Part shown: piece after piece, positions 1 through 5,604 of the stretch
Numbering within the stretch: position 1 is the stretch's first letter
Layout of the letters: the number at the start of each line of letters is the position of its first letter
IMG/VR virus record: IMGVR_UViG_3300032053_000218
Location: 1-37,790 of that record
Strand: one strand, 5' to 3'
From: a virus
DNA length: 37,790 nt
The notes under the pieces: generated by a model
What the model saw: only the letters and a program-made list of their open reading frames with translations
Databases searched by the model: none
What the model was told of the DNA's origin: nothing
Made by a program: the position numbers and the translations under genes

Positions 1-99
1 TATGATTCCAAGTTTCGGCCCTACCGTTGGATGATCCTCGATACGAATCCCCTTGACGATAATTTGTTTCTCAAATTTCTCTTTCTCTGTAGTTTGCAT
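1..99 (-). CDS. Partial hypothetical protein (N-terminal 33 residues)
   Basis: Only the first 33 codons lie in the window; the gene continues beyond the left edge. The start is the ATG at 99-97, preceded on the minus strand by an AAGGGGGA ribosome binding site. The fragment begins MQTTEKEKFEKQIIVKG and is charged, with no recognisable domain. It is the last visible member of the minus-strand run starting at 1126 and lies 10 bases after the preceding gene, so it is probably co-transcribed with it. No function can be proposed. Confidence 0.6.
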   Translation of the reverse strand, partial: MQTTEKEKFEKQIIVKGIRIEDHPTVGPKLGII

Positions 100-109
100 G
101 ATTTCCCCC

Positions 110-289
110 TTAATCGTTTCCAAGAAAATCTTTAATTCCATCTTTCTCAATAATCTCATAACCCATGGAGTAGATTCTCTTTATTACCACTTCACAGGCC
201 GCCAGGACCCATTTGTAATTAGCCTCCGTTAAAGATTCTCCTGCGTCCAGCTGGCCCGGAATAACCATTAAAGCATCTTCTAGTCTCAT
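110..289 (-). CDS. Hypothetical small protein, 59 aa
   Basis: A 59-residue protein beginning MRLEDALMVIPGQLDAGES. An AGGAGGAATAA ribosome binding site sits directly upstream of the ATG at 289-287, and the reading frame is open to the TAA at 112-110. The protein looks soluble and helical (a central stretch with WVLAACEVVIKRIY), without Cys pairs or membrane segments. It is packed between genes of the same strand, 10 bases from the next and 11 from the previous, which supports a real operon member. Family not recognised. Confidence 0.6.
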   Translation of the reverse strand: MRLEDALMVIPGQLDAGESLTEANYKWVLAACEVVIKRIYSMGYEIIEKDGIKDFLGND

Positions 290-300
290 TTATTCCTCCT

Positions 301-489
301 TTATTGATATAATTCAACGCAGATATTTAGGTTTTCATCAAACCAAAACTCACCCACCATGGCCCCGAAAGGAGGCTTGGAGCCCATAAAACTTAACCCC
401 ACTACCACATTATCTCCATCTAATGGACAATAACACGATATTGTGTTTACGTCTGTTGGCTTTCTTTCTTTTAACCATTTTTCCATCAT
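301..489 (-). CDS. Hypothetical small protein, 62 aa
   Basis: The frame is open further upstream, but the tandem ATG-ATG at 489-484 is preferred: a GAGGAG site lies 10 bases before it and the previous gene stops one base upstream (TGA at 493-491), a coupled arrangement. The protein begins MMEKWLKERKP and has a compact C-terminal half rich in aromatic and hydrophobic residues (GLSFMGSKPPFGAMVGEFWF). It contains CYC but no metal-binding pattern. Function unknown. An early, small accessory phage gene is the likely class. Confidence 0.55.
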   Translation of the reverse strand: MMEKWLKERKPTDVNTISCYCPLDGDNVVVGLSFMGSKPPFGAMVGEFWFDENLNICVELYQ

Positions 490-490
490 T

Positions 491-790
491 TCATTTCTGC
501 TCCTCATCCGGCAGGGATTCAAGCAGGGCGCGGATTTGCTTCTCCCCTGTCTGGTAAAGATAACGAGACGAATCGCTGTTTATAACAGACAAGCCTTCCC
601 CAAAATTAGCCGCTCCGTCAATGAAGAATTGAGCAGAACGGATATCCACCTTCCCCGCCGCTTCGAGGACGCGGATGGCGGTTCCATATTCATCAACCGT
701 GTGTTCGTTTGGCCATAATCCATATTGGGCATATTGTGTTTGTTTAAGCGAATTAATCGCCGCATCAAGTGGATTTTTCTTCTCGCTCAT
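491..790 (-). CDS. Hypothetical protein, 99 aa
   Basis: A 99-residue acidic protein starting MSEKKNPLDAAINSLKQ, preceded by AGGAGGATTAG. The N-terminal 45 residues look helical; the C-terminal part (RYLYQTGEKQIRALLESLPDE) suggests another amphipathic helix. There are no Cys residues and no membrane segment. It sits directly after the 791-1126 gene with no gap and before the 301-489 gene, so it belongs to the same minus-strand transcript. No family recognised. Confidence 0.6.
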   Translation of the reverse strand: MSEKKNPLDAAINSLKQTQYAQYGLWPNEHTVDEYGTAIRVLEAAGKVDIRSAQFFIDGAANFGEGLSVINSDSSRYLYQTGEKQIRALLESLPDEEQK

Positions 791-1126
791 CTAATCCTCC
801 TTCCCATCGTAGTCGGCGATGGCCTTTAATCGCGTTTCCCGATCTTCGCAAGAGGTGCATTTGGAGTGCTGAGGATTGACTTTCTTACATAATCTACAGA
901 TCACCAGATCTGCTTCTTGTAGTTCCCCGCACAGTTTATCCGCCGCACGAAGTCGGGCGATGATGATTGATTTTATTCTTTGAGTAAGTTCCTTTATTGT
1001 CGGAGCCATCTTTGTTAATCGTTCATCCCCACTTTTGGTATAGCCATCGTCAATGCTTTCTATCCTAGCCTCAAATGCTACGGTTATCTCTTCCACCAAT
1101 TCATCGGTGCTATATGTCTCGCTCAT
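791..1126 (-). CDS. Hypothetical protein with C-terminal zinc-binding Cys pairs, 111 aa
   Basis: First gene after the strong promoter at 1149-1177, with AGGAGGAATAG just upstream of the ATG. The N-terminal two thirds is acidic and then helical (residues 40-70, including IKELTQRIKSIIIARLRAADKL partly as one helix). The C-terminal third holds two Cys pairs, C77-x2-C80 and C90-x2-C93, with a His between them, which is the layout of a small zinc ribbon or treble-clef finger. Such proteins often bind nucleic acid or a host factor, but that is inference. As leader of the operon it is expected to be expressed early and well. Confidence 0.65.
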   Translation of the reverse strand: MSETYSTDELVEEITVAFEARIESIDDGYTKSGDERLTKMAPTIKELTQRIKSIIIARLRAADKLCGELQEADLVICRLCKKVNPQHSKCTSCEDRETRLKAIADYDGKED

Positions 1127-1148
1127 CTATTCCTCCTTGTATATTTAC

Positions 1149-1177
1149 AATATAGCCCTATTTACGGCGTTTGTCAA
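1149..1177 (-). promoter_or_regulatory. Sigma-70-like promoter (P1) for the leftmost minus-strand operon
   Basis: Read on the minus strand: a perfect TTGACA at 1177-1172, a 17-base spacer, and TATATT at 1154-1149. Transcription would start near 1142, giving a leader of about 16 bases before the ATG at 1126. It closely resembles the promoter at 3367-3394: both share TTGACAAA, a central AAATAGG and TATATTG. Confidence 0.8.
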
Positions 1178-1191
1178 GGTTTATTTACGGC
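1159..1191 (-). repeat. Two 10-bp direct repeats straddling the P1 -35 box (possible operator)
   Basis: TATTTACGGC occurs perfectly at 1159-1168 and 1182-1191, 23 bases apart, one copy in the spacer of P1 and one just upstream of its -35 hexamer. The spacing is close to two helical turns, so a dimeric regulator could bind on one face and block or recruit polymerase. The core TTTACGGC also occurs at 1623-1630, beside the DnaA-box cluster, and at 3140-3147 inside a gene. A regulatory role is inference. Confidence 0.5.
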
Positions 1192-1394
1192 TTTCTTATA
1201 AAATCACAACAAATAAACCGATTCGGTTCTTCCGCCCCGGCAATCTTACATGGTCTTTCACATCCGGCGCACAACCGTGCCACCCCATACTTCTGCCATC
1301 TGTTACCGAGAGAAAAGAAATAATCGGAAAGCACCGAACCGTGATCCTGCCGCGCCCTCCAATAGTAATGTTCAGCAAGATTTAATGTTCTCAT
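1185..1394 (-). CDS. Hypothetical Cys-rich small protein, 69 aa
   Basis: Start ATG at 1394-1392 with GGGGAG seven bases upstream; it overlaps the end of the 1372-1542 gene by 23 bases in another frame. The C-terminal half carries five Cys (CAGCERPC then ICC), which could form a small zinc site, while the N-terminal half is rich in aromatic residues and Arg (EHYYWRARQD). It ends just upstream of promoter P1. Family unknown. The overlap and good ribosome binding site support it, but it is short. Confidence 0.5.
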   Translation of the reverse strand: MRTLNLAEHYYWRARQDHGSVLSDYFFSLGNRWQKYGVARLCAGCERPCKIAGAEEPNRFICCDFIRKP

Positions 1395-1542
1395 ATTTCA
1401 TCTCCCCGAATGCCCTCTCAAGCCGTTCCGCATACCGCAAAAACCCCTCCAGCCGCCGGTACTCCTCGGCCTCTCTCCGATCCCATACCAGCCGCCCCCT
1501 CAACTCCCCCCGTCTCTTTTTGAGTCCTTCCAGGTTTGTCAT
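1372..1542 (-). CDS. Hypothetical small basic helical protein, 56 aa
   Basis: A 56-residue protein starting MTNLEGLKKRRGELRGRL, with AAGGAG upstream of the ATG at 1542-1540. It is almost entirely charged residues, Leu and aromatics, with Arg and Glu alternating through residues 8-45, as expected for one long amphipathic helix or a short coiled coil. The 3' end overlaps the following gene. It is the first gene leftward of the origin-like region. Function unknown; a DNA-binding or regulatory peptide is only a guess. Confidence 0.5.
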   Translation of the reverse strand: MTNLEGLKKRRGELRGRLVWDRREAEEYRRLEGFLRYAERLERAFGEMKYENIKSC

Positions 1543-1944
1543 TTCTGCTCCTTATACTTTTCCACAATTCACTTCTCGGGGGATTTCCACAAATCGCATT
1601 CTAAAACCCCCCAAAAATCCCATTTACGGCATATGGGGGATTTCCACAGCCCCTATCTATACTTATCCACATTTTTTTCCACAACATAGTCCCCTCTTCT
1701 TCTTCTATACATACTTAATAAAGAAAGAAATAATGGAGTATAGTATATACTTATATACTTATAAACATAATACCTATATACATACTTCTCTTGAAGTACG
1801 GCTCGCGCTCTCTTAAAAGATCGCTCGCCGTCCCCTAATTGAAAGTCGATAATCATGCTAGTCGCTCTCTCTCTCAATTTCTCTCTTACCTAAGTTACGG
1901 CGCGGCTTGAGACCTCATCCCCCTACCCCCTTCCCCTATTCATT
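1543..1944. other. Putative replication origin: DnaA-box-like cluster plus AT-rich stretch
   Basis: No convincing gene here. Five nine-base sites match or nearly match the DnaA box on the plus strand within 126 bases: TTTTCCACA 1558-1566, ATTTCCACA 1583-1591, ATTTCCACA 1640-1648, TTATCCACA 1663-1671 (perfect), TTTTCCACA 1675-1683. They are followed by a very AT-rich stretch, about 1696-1782, with repeated TATACTTA/TATATAC words, and a hairpin at 1783-1798 (TACTTC-TCTT-GAAGTA). Boxes next to an AT-rich unwinding element are the usual design of DnaA-dependent origins. The rest, 1800-1944, is CT-rich and otherwise featureless. Confidence 0.55.
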
Positions 1945-2541
1945 TCACATTGCTCTTGGCATTATTAAAGCCCATGCCTTTTGATTGTCTCCGACATTTC
2001 CTTTCACCCTCATCGCTGATTTATCATCCCAGATCTCAAGCGTAATTCCTACTGCCCCAGCCTTTTTCATCGCGCCCAGAAGATTATGAAGTAGCTCAAC
2101 GGTCATCCCAAGCTTGATAGTTGGCTTTCCTTTCGGTGAAACTGCCGTAATTCTTGGAAATTTCCCATCCATCTTCTTAACTGCCGTTTTATTAACGGAG
2201 GAAAGATCGGTAGTTACGAATACGGCATCTCCGTTGTCTGTCTTTAATATCGCCGCGTTCTCAAGAATTGGCATACCATGCTGTTTGGGGATTGTTTTTA
2301 TGATTTTCTCGGCATCCTCTCTTGAAATCATAAATGGTTCAAAGTCTTCAATAACGCTTTCCCCCAGTATTTGAGGATACTCTTCGACGGGCGCATTTCT
2401 TGGCGTAGTCACTAGCATTAACGCTTGCCCATCGGTGGCCGCCGTGTACTTCGGCGTAAAACACACTCCCGTGGTTTGTCCACGCCATGAATTATTCTTC
2501 ATGGCAATCTGAGATACGCTCAGGTTCGCTTTGTTAAACAT
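1945..2541 (-). CDS. DNA polymerase sliding-clamp-like protein (beta-clamp family), 198 aa
   Basis: Clamp-like features are seen by eye: KYTAATDGQALMLV at about residues 31-44 matches the ATDGHRL-type strand of bacterial DnaN and phage clamp homologues; DGKFPRI near the middle matches the KFPD-type segment; the last residues ALIMPRAM resemble the MPMRL-type clamp terminus. At 198 residues it is about half of cellular DnaN (roughly 366), so it would hold two of the three clamp folds unless it assembles as a larger ring. Role: tethering a DNA polymerase, phage or host, during genome replication. GAGAGG lies before the ATG. It lies next to the origin-like region, which fits. A divergent clamp-fold protein with another job is possible. 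Confidence 0.6.
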   Translation of the reverse strand: MFNKANLSVSQIAMKNNSWRGQTTGVCFTPKYTAATDGQALMLVTTPRNAPVEEYPQILGESVIEDFEPFMISREDAEKIIKTIPKQHGMPILENAAILKTDNGDAVFVTTDLSSVNKTAVKKMDGKFPRITAVSPKGKPTIKLGMTVELLHNLLGAMKKAGAVGITLEIWDDKSAMRVKGNVGDNQKAWALIMPRAM

Positions 2542-2620
2542 TTTCCTCTCTCCCTCGGCCCGCTTGGTAAATGATACTCAGGACTTACGGCCCATGTATA
2601 TCTGGGGATACATTGCGTTG

Positions 2621-2935
2621 TTATTCTCGGCCCTCGGCCCTATTCATGGCGATCTCGGCCCCATCCATGGCATCGATGGCTTTCTCGGAAAGTTCTTTTG
2701 CTTCTGGATTATTCCAGTCAACCGGAATTACCTGAATCGCAAACCATAGTTCCCGACACGCTTCCAGCAAGTCCGGCGCGGCGGCGATCAGGCAAGCATC
2801 ATCAAATGAATTGCATTGCGCTACATAAAAATTTCCGCCAACATTCACTTTGTCCGATAGGACGCAAGGGAGCGTTCCCGTCCCGTCGTCATCGTGTGCC
2901 GTCCACGGCCCCGGTGTGTGTTTTGTCTTTTCCAT
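2621..2935 (-). CDS. Conserved phage hypothetical protein with HTPGPW and IAAAPDLLEA motifs, 104 aa
   Basis: The protein begins MEKTKHTPGPWTAHDDD and contains DACLIAAAPDLLEAC, a pairing I recognise from many small phage and prophage proteins of unknown function. The N-terminal half is probably beta-rich, the C-terminal half helical. GGGAGGAAAG precedes the ATG at 2935. The 3' end (AMDGAEIAMNRAEGRE) comes from imperfect repeats of a CTCGGCC-containing unit on the plus strand around 2630-2660, so the C-terminus may be variable. Its function is not known. Confidence 0.65.
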   Translation of the reverse strand: MEKTKHTPGPWTAHDDDGTGTLPCVLSDKVNVGGNFYVAQCNSFDDACLIAAAPDLLEACRELWFAIQVIPVDWNNPEAKELSEKAIDAMDGAEIAMNRAEGRE

Positions 2936-2949
2936 TTTTCTTTCCTCCC

Positions 2950-3078
2950 TTAAAACAGATTATTGCTTTTATCGCTCCCAATACGGCGTAAAAGCCATAT
3001 CAAACCGCCAAGCCCCACCGCGCCGAAGCACAGCAAGGGCAAAGCCGCCAGTAATTGCACTAAGGTTATGTCATTCAT
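2950..3078 (-). CDS. Hypothetical single-pass membrane peptide, 42 aa
   Basis: A 42-residue peptide starting MNDITLVQLLAALPLL with one strongly hydrophobic stretch at residues 5-30, then RRIGSDKSNN. The GGAGGAAAGAAA site ends right before the ATG at 3078-3076, and the frame overlaps the end of the 3071-3343 gene by eight bases. One membrane helix with a short basic tail suggests an inner-membrane peptide with its tail in the cytoplasm. No function known; early phage membrane peptides sometimes act on host physiology or superinfection, which is inference. Confidence 0.5.
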   Translation of the reverse strand: MNDITLVQLLAALPLLCFGAVGLGGLIWLLRRIGSDKSNNLF

Positions 3079-3343
3079 TTTCTTTCCTCCATGTTCGCCT
3101 AAACATCCCTGTCAATTGGCGATTGATCTTAGCCGCACATTTACGGCATTGCGTCGTATCAAATTGCGTAACGACAACGTGCGCGTCTTCATAGTGACCA
3201 CATCCACAACGCATCACCCAGTCGCCATTAGGTTTATACCAGCAGCCAACAGCCTCGTGTACAACTACAGGCCGGGGTTCAGCTAGTGACCTAGCTCTAT
3301 CATATTCTATTTGTGCCGCCATCCTGCGCCTGACGTGTGTCAT
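3071..3343 (-). CDS. Hypothetical zinc-ribbon-like protein, 90 aa
   Basis: First gene of the minus arm after promoter 3367-3394, with TAGGAGGAAAGAG upstream of the ATG. The protein is basic at both ends. It carries C46-x-C48 (RCGCGH) and C66-x2-C69 (QCRKC), a likely zinc site, in a segment reading as beta strands (HVVVTQFDTTQC). The C-terminus ends in a basic helix. A nucleic-acid-binding or regulatory role is plausible from position and charge but not shown. Confidence 0.6.
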   Translation of the reverse strand: MTHVRRRMAAQIEYDRARSLAEPRPVVVHEAVGCWYKPNGDWVMRCGCGHYEDAHVVVTQFDTTQCRKCAAKINRQLTGMFRRTWRKENE

Positions 3344-3366
3344 GTTTCTCTTTCCTCCTATTAATC

Positions 3367-3394
3367 AATATATGCCTATTTGCTCATTTGTCAA
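3367..3394 (-). promoter_or_regulatory. Sigma-70-like promoter (P2) for the minus-strand arm
   Basis: On the minus strand: TTGACA at 3394-3389, a 16-base spacer, and TATATT at 3372-3367, giving a leader of about 17 bases before the ATG at 3343. It matches P1 over TTGACAAA, AAATAGG and TATATTG, so both are probably read by host polymerase early in infection. The 10-bp TATTTACGGC repeats found at P1 are absent here. Confidence 0.8.
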
Positions 3395-3647
3395 GTCTTT
3401 TCTTGCGTTATTTGAAAATAGTTTTCCCTGCCCATGTATCCCCGGAAAGACTTTTAAAAGAGCGGCCGCGCAGTAAATCCGCCCCGTAAATTCCCACCCC
3501 ATAAAAAGAATAGATAGATCATACCATTCCAGCCTAGAGCTGTTCCAATCCCTGTCCAGCCCTTCCCCTTCACCTGTATATACATTGTCTATACATTATA
3601 TTCTCTTCCCCGCCATAATCTCAATTAACAGGCTGGTCCAAACAAAC

Positions 3648-4096
3648 AGGGACACCGGCTTCCACGAATCCCCCAGGACCGCCCGAGTACCCCCTTGTGT
3701 CGCATAAGACCCAATAGGTAAACTAGAATTATCCCGCATCCCATTCATTCTAATCACGCATTGAGCACGGATGTGATTATGCAAGCGTTATCCACAGCCA
3801 AATCAAATGGGGACAGCGGCCCAAACCCCAGATACCCATATCCCCATTTAGGGTTGTGTGGCGCACATAAGGTGTTTACTCATATGGGGTATAGTTTAGG
3901 CATATGGGGAGGTATAGGAAAGCGTGAAAAATATCAATTTATTCGTATGGGAAACGTGAAAAGAGGTAATACTACATTAAGGTGGTAATAGATGGGGGGC
4001 AGTACAATTACGGGGCTGGATTTCCTGCCTGGATACAAACGGGTAGCGCGAAAAAGAGCCTTTATATGGGTAGGGGGTTAAATAGGGACACCGGCT
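3648..4096. repeat. 13-bp direct repeat AGGGACACCGGCT, two copies
   Basis: The same 13 bases occur at 3648-3660 and 4084-4096, both in the gene-free divergent region and 436 bases apart. Two exact copies of a GC-rich 13-mer in one noncoding region are unlikely by chance. Protein binding sites or remnants of a duplication are both possible. Confidence 0.45.
3881..3920 (+). repeat. Two tandem 20-bp units starting CATATGGGG
   Basis: Units start at 3881 and 3901, each beginning CATATGGGG and containing a TATAG core. A related inverted word, CCATATCCCC, lies at about 3836-3845, and ATATGGG recurs near 4063 and 4286. The arrangement resembles short iterons or operators in a phage control region; the function is inferred. 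Confidence 0.4.
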
Positions 4097-4178
4097 CGTC
4101 TGACACCATGTTTCTTGCTGGGGCGGGGTTTTTCTGGTGTAACGCGGGTTGATTTAGGGGGCGATTTCGTGTTGGGGC

Positions 4179-4208
4179 TTGTCAACCTGAAAAAAGATTT
4201 TTTATTAT
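4179..4208 (+). promoter_or_regulatory. Possible upstream plus-strand promoter
   Basis: TTGTCA at 4179-4184 and TATTAT at 4203-4208 are separated by 18 bases in a locally AT-rich stretch of a G-rich region. It would add a second start about 70 bases upstream of the extended -10 element. The match is moderate. Confidence 0.35.
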
Positions 4209-4270
4209 TTTGAAATCAGTAGTTTGCGTAGTGACGGGGCCGTAAAAGGGGGTATTGGGTGGAGGGAGTG

Positions 4271-4279
4271 TGTTATAAT
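4271..4279 (+). promoter_or_regulatory. Extended -10 promoter for the rightward (late) arm
   Basis: TGTTATAAT is a perfect extended -10 element (TG, one base, TATAAT) at 4271-4279. No good -35 hexamer lies at the usual distance (GGTATT at 4251-4256), which extended -10 promoters tolerate. Predicted transcription start is about 4286, two bases before an ATG at 4288 and 35 before the ATG at 4321. Confidence 0.65.
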
Positions 4280-4320
4280 CAGAGTATATGGGTATTTCAA
4301 CGCCACGGGGTTATAGACAC

Positions 4321-4533
4321 ATGAGTACGGACGAGGGGATTGGGTTAGTTTACTCGGCGGATATCGAAAGGATGACAAACGATGTGGTGTCTAGGAAGGG
4401 TTTGATGGCGTTATACGAGGACATGGACAGTCTGCCGAGCGTGCAGAGTGTATGGCCGGAGGAATTCATTGATATTTGCGAGGCCGCATGGAGGGCCGAT
4501 CTTGATACAACCCCTGCCTCTAGTGAGGAATGA
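4321..4533 (+). CDS. Hypothetical acidic protein, 70 aa
   Basis: First gene of the rightward arm. The ATG at 4321 is chosen because the promoter at 4271-4279 would start transcription near 4286, leaving a 35-base leader with GGGG 10 bases before the ATG. The frame is also open to an ATG at 4288, which would give 81 residues but only as a leaderless message. The protein (MSTDEGIGLVYSADIERM onward) is acidic with a likely helical C-terminus (WPEEFIDICEAAWRADLD). No family recognised. It ends at a TGA overlapped by an ATG at 4530. Confidence 0.5.
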   Translation: MSTDEGIGLVYSADIERMTNDVVSRKGLMALYEDMDSLPSVQSVWPEEFIDICEAAWRADLDTTPASSEE

Positions 4534-4616
4534 ATGGGGAAGCCGATAAATTGGCGAGGGATGATGGGGGCGGTGATACGCCGCTCCCGGATCCCGTTAA
4601 TTCAACAGGAGGATTT

Positions 4617-4979
4617 ATGGATTCAAAGGAAAGCCAGTTAAGGGAATGGCTTAAAGAAATTATTCCCTTTGGCAAAATGGTTGATGGGTATTGCTTGATT
4701 AAATGGGACGAATCTTATCTCAGGGCCCGGCTTTTTACCAAAAATTACATCTACCAGTTGGCGGTGGCAACACTGGTCGATTATCTGGGCGCAACGATGG
4801 TATGTCGGCTTGCCAGGGCCGGGGAGGACTGGTTGCGCGGTAGGGACTTGCCAGACGGTACATTTTCTACAGAGACGTGGAATAGGATTAAAAACGCGAT
4901 TATATCTAACGAATTAGTCAGGGTGATCGGGCAACGAGAAAATATTAACTCGACCCGGAGTCCTGTTTTAACAGGGTAA
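4617..4979 (+). CDS. Hypothetical protein, 120 aa
   Basis: The ATG at 4617 has an excellent ACAGGAGGATTT site and is preferred over an in-frame ATG at 4530, which overlaps the stop of the previous gene. The protein starts MDSKESQLREWLKEIIPFGK and appears helical, with aromatic-rich segments (KNYIYQLAVATLVDYLG) and GEDWLRGRDLPDGTFSTETW near residues 80-95. No motif is recognised. It precedes the head genes, where small terminase subunits and regulators are often found, but it does not show a clear helix-turn-helix. Confidence 0.55.
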   Translation: MDSKESQLREWLKEIIPFGKMVDGYCLIKWDESYLRARLFTKNYIYQLAVATLVDYLGATMVCRLARAGEDWLRGRDLPDGTFSTETWNRIKNAIISNELVRVIGQRENINSTRSPVLTG

Positions 4980-4993
4980 TTTAGGAGGCTTGT

Positions 4994-5137
4994 ATGCCTG
5001 AAGCACTCGAAAGAGACCTGAAGAGGAAGGCGCGAAGGAAGTTTGGTTCAACAACGTCGGAGAGGGCGCGGAAGTACATTTATGGGACGATGAGAAAGAC
5101 CGGATGGGTTCCGAGTACACAGAAGAAGGGCAAGTGA
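4994..5137 (+). CDS. Small very basic protein, 47 aa
   Basis: A 47-residue protein with TTAGGAGG nine bases before its ATG, beginning MPEALERDLKRKARRKFG and ending in KKGK. About a third of its residues are Lys or Arg. Peptides of this kind (with an ARKYIYGTMRKTGW-like C-terminal half) are common near phage head genes; the function is unknown. Charge suggests nucleic-acid contact. Its TGA (5135-5137) shares a base with the ATG of the next gene, which indicates translational coupling. Confidence 0.6.
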   Translation: MPEALERDLKRKARRKFGSTTSERARKYIYGTMRKTGWVPSTQKKGK

Positions 5138-5313
5138 TGTTTAAGGAAAAGGCATCACAGAAAGACTTCCTCGAATTAGAAAATGATTTTTATGAGTTAT
5201 CCAGTCAATTTTCGGCCTTATGTAAACTTCTTGGTGTGGCATTTGACGTGGGGTCATTTAGACGCGCCCATTACGTTGACCAGTCCAAGGACTTGACCGA
5301 GAAGTTAAAGTGA
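5137..5313 (+). CDS. Hypothetical small helical protein, 58 aa
   Basis: Starts at the ATG overlapping the previous stop by one base; MFKEKASQKDFLELENDFYEL is predicted as an amphipathic helix, followed by SSQFSALCKLLGVAFDVGSF, a second helix. No motif recognised. Coupled on both sides with neighbouring genes: the next start, a TTG at 5329, lies 15 bases on. A helical-hairpin protein of unknown role. Confidence 0.5.
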   Translation: MFKEKASQKDFLELENDFYELSSQFSALCKLLGVAFDVGSFRRAHYVDQSKDLTEKLK

Positions 5314-5328
5314 ACGGAGAACCTCCAC

Positions 5329-5604
5329 TTGCTTGGATACGTAGTTCTTTACGCAGTCGCCGCACTCGTAAGAGAGGCCATGGCGATCTGGTATTACCGG
5401 GCGATTTTCGGGGGCCGGGCTTTCTTGGCATCAATAGTAAGCGGACTCATAGAGATAGTAGACTTAACGGTTCTGTCAAGTCTGGTTATTTTATTGACGC
5501 AAACGGGTGGGTTTAAGCGGGCATATCCCGCCACGGCGTATGTGTTATTTGGGTCGGTGGGGGTGTATTTGGGGGTTAAGTTTAGGGGGCGGAGACATAG
5601 GTAA
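5329..5604 (+). CDS. Small multi-pass membrane protein, 91 aa
   Basis: Begins at a TTG (5329) with GGAG nine bases upstream and ends overlapping the portal ATG by one base. Three or four hydrophobic segments are visible: about residues 1-17, 28-36, 40-58 and 68-83, and the tail is basic (KFRGRRHR). This is the pattern of a small inner-membrane protein. I cannot assign it; a holin this far from the lysis genes is possible but not supported. An overlapping frame from a GTG at 5310 looks like a shadow because its composition is Arg/Ser-rich and patternless. Confidence 0.55.
   Translation: MLGYVVLYAVAALVREAMAIWYYRAIFGGRAFLASIVSGLIEIVDLTVLSSLVILLTQTGGFKRAYPATAYVLFGSVGVYLGVKFRGRRHR

Larger units (their letters stand above)
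3395..4270. other. Gene-free divergent region with a DnaA box and skew switch
   Basis: I see no convincing gene in about 880 bases. The plus strand is C-rich up to about 3760 and G-rich from about 3850. A perfect DnaA box, TTATCCACA, lies at 3788-3796, near the switch. Palindromes CTTTTAAAAG (3451-3460) and GCGGCCGC (3462-3469) sit close together. Short direct repeats are listed separately. Because coding direction also switches here, the skew could reflect transcription as well as replication. Either an origin or the control region between early and late arms would fit. Confidence 0.5.

Noticed and set aside
1250-1816. 188-residue plus-strand frame opposite the early genes and origin
   Set aside because: Ser/Pro/Arg-rich with a Tyr/Ile run from AT-rich DNA; it is antisense to two better supported genes and covers the DnaA boxes.
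1653-1877. 74-residue minus-strand frame through the AT-rich stretch
   Set aside because: Tyr/Arg/Ile-rich translation of repetitive AT DNA without a proper ribosome binding site.
3462-3469. GCGGCCGC palindrome as a regulatory site
   Set aside because: A single eight-base palindrome in a long noncoding region; no second copy or spacing supports a function.
3596-3784. 62-residue minus-strand frame in the divergent region
   Set aside because: No ribosome binding site and no plausible hydrophobic pattern; it lies upstream of promoter P2 and does not join the minus-strand operon.
3761-3988. 75-residue reading frame from a TTG across the DnaA box and tandem repeats
   Set aside because: No ribosome binding site, a patternless composition rich in Gly/Arg, and it spans the skew switch and repeats; treated as noncoding.
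5310-5516. 68-residue frame overlapping the small membrane protein
   Set aside because: Arg/Ser-rich and patternless; the overlapping TTG-start frame gives a clear membrane protein and ends exactly at the portal start.
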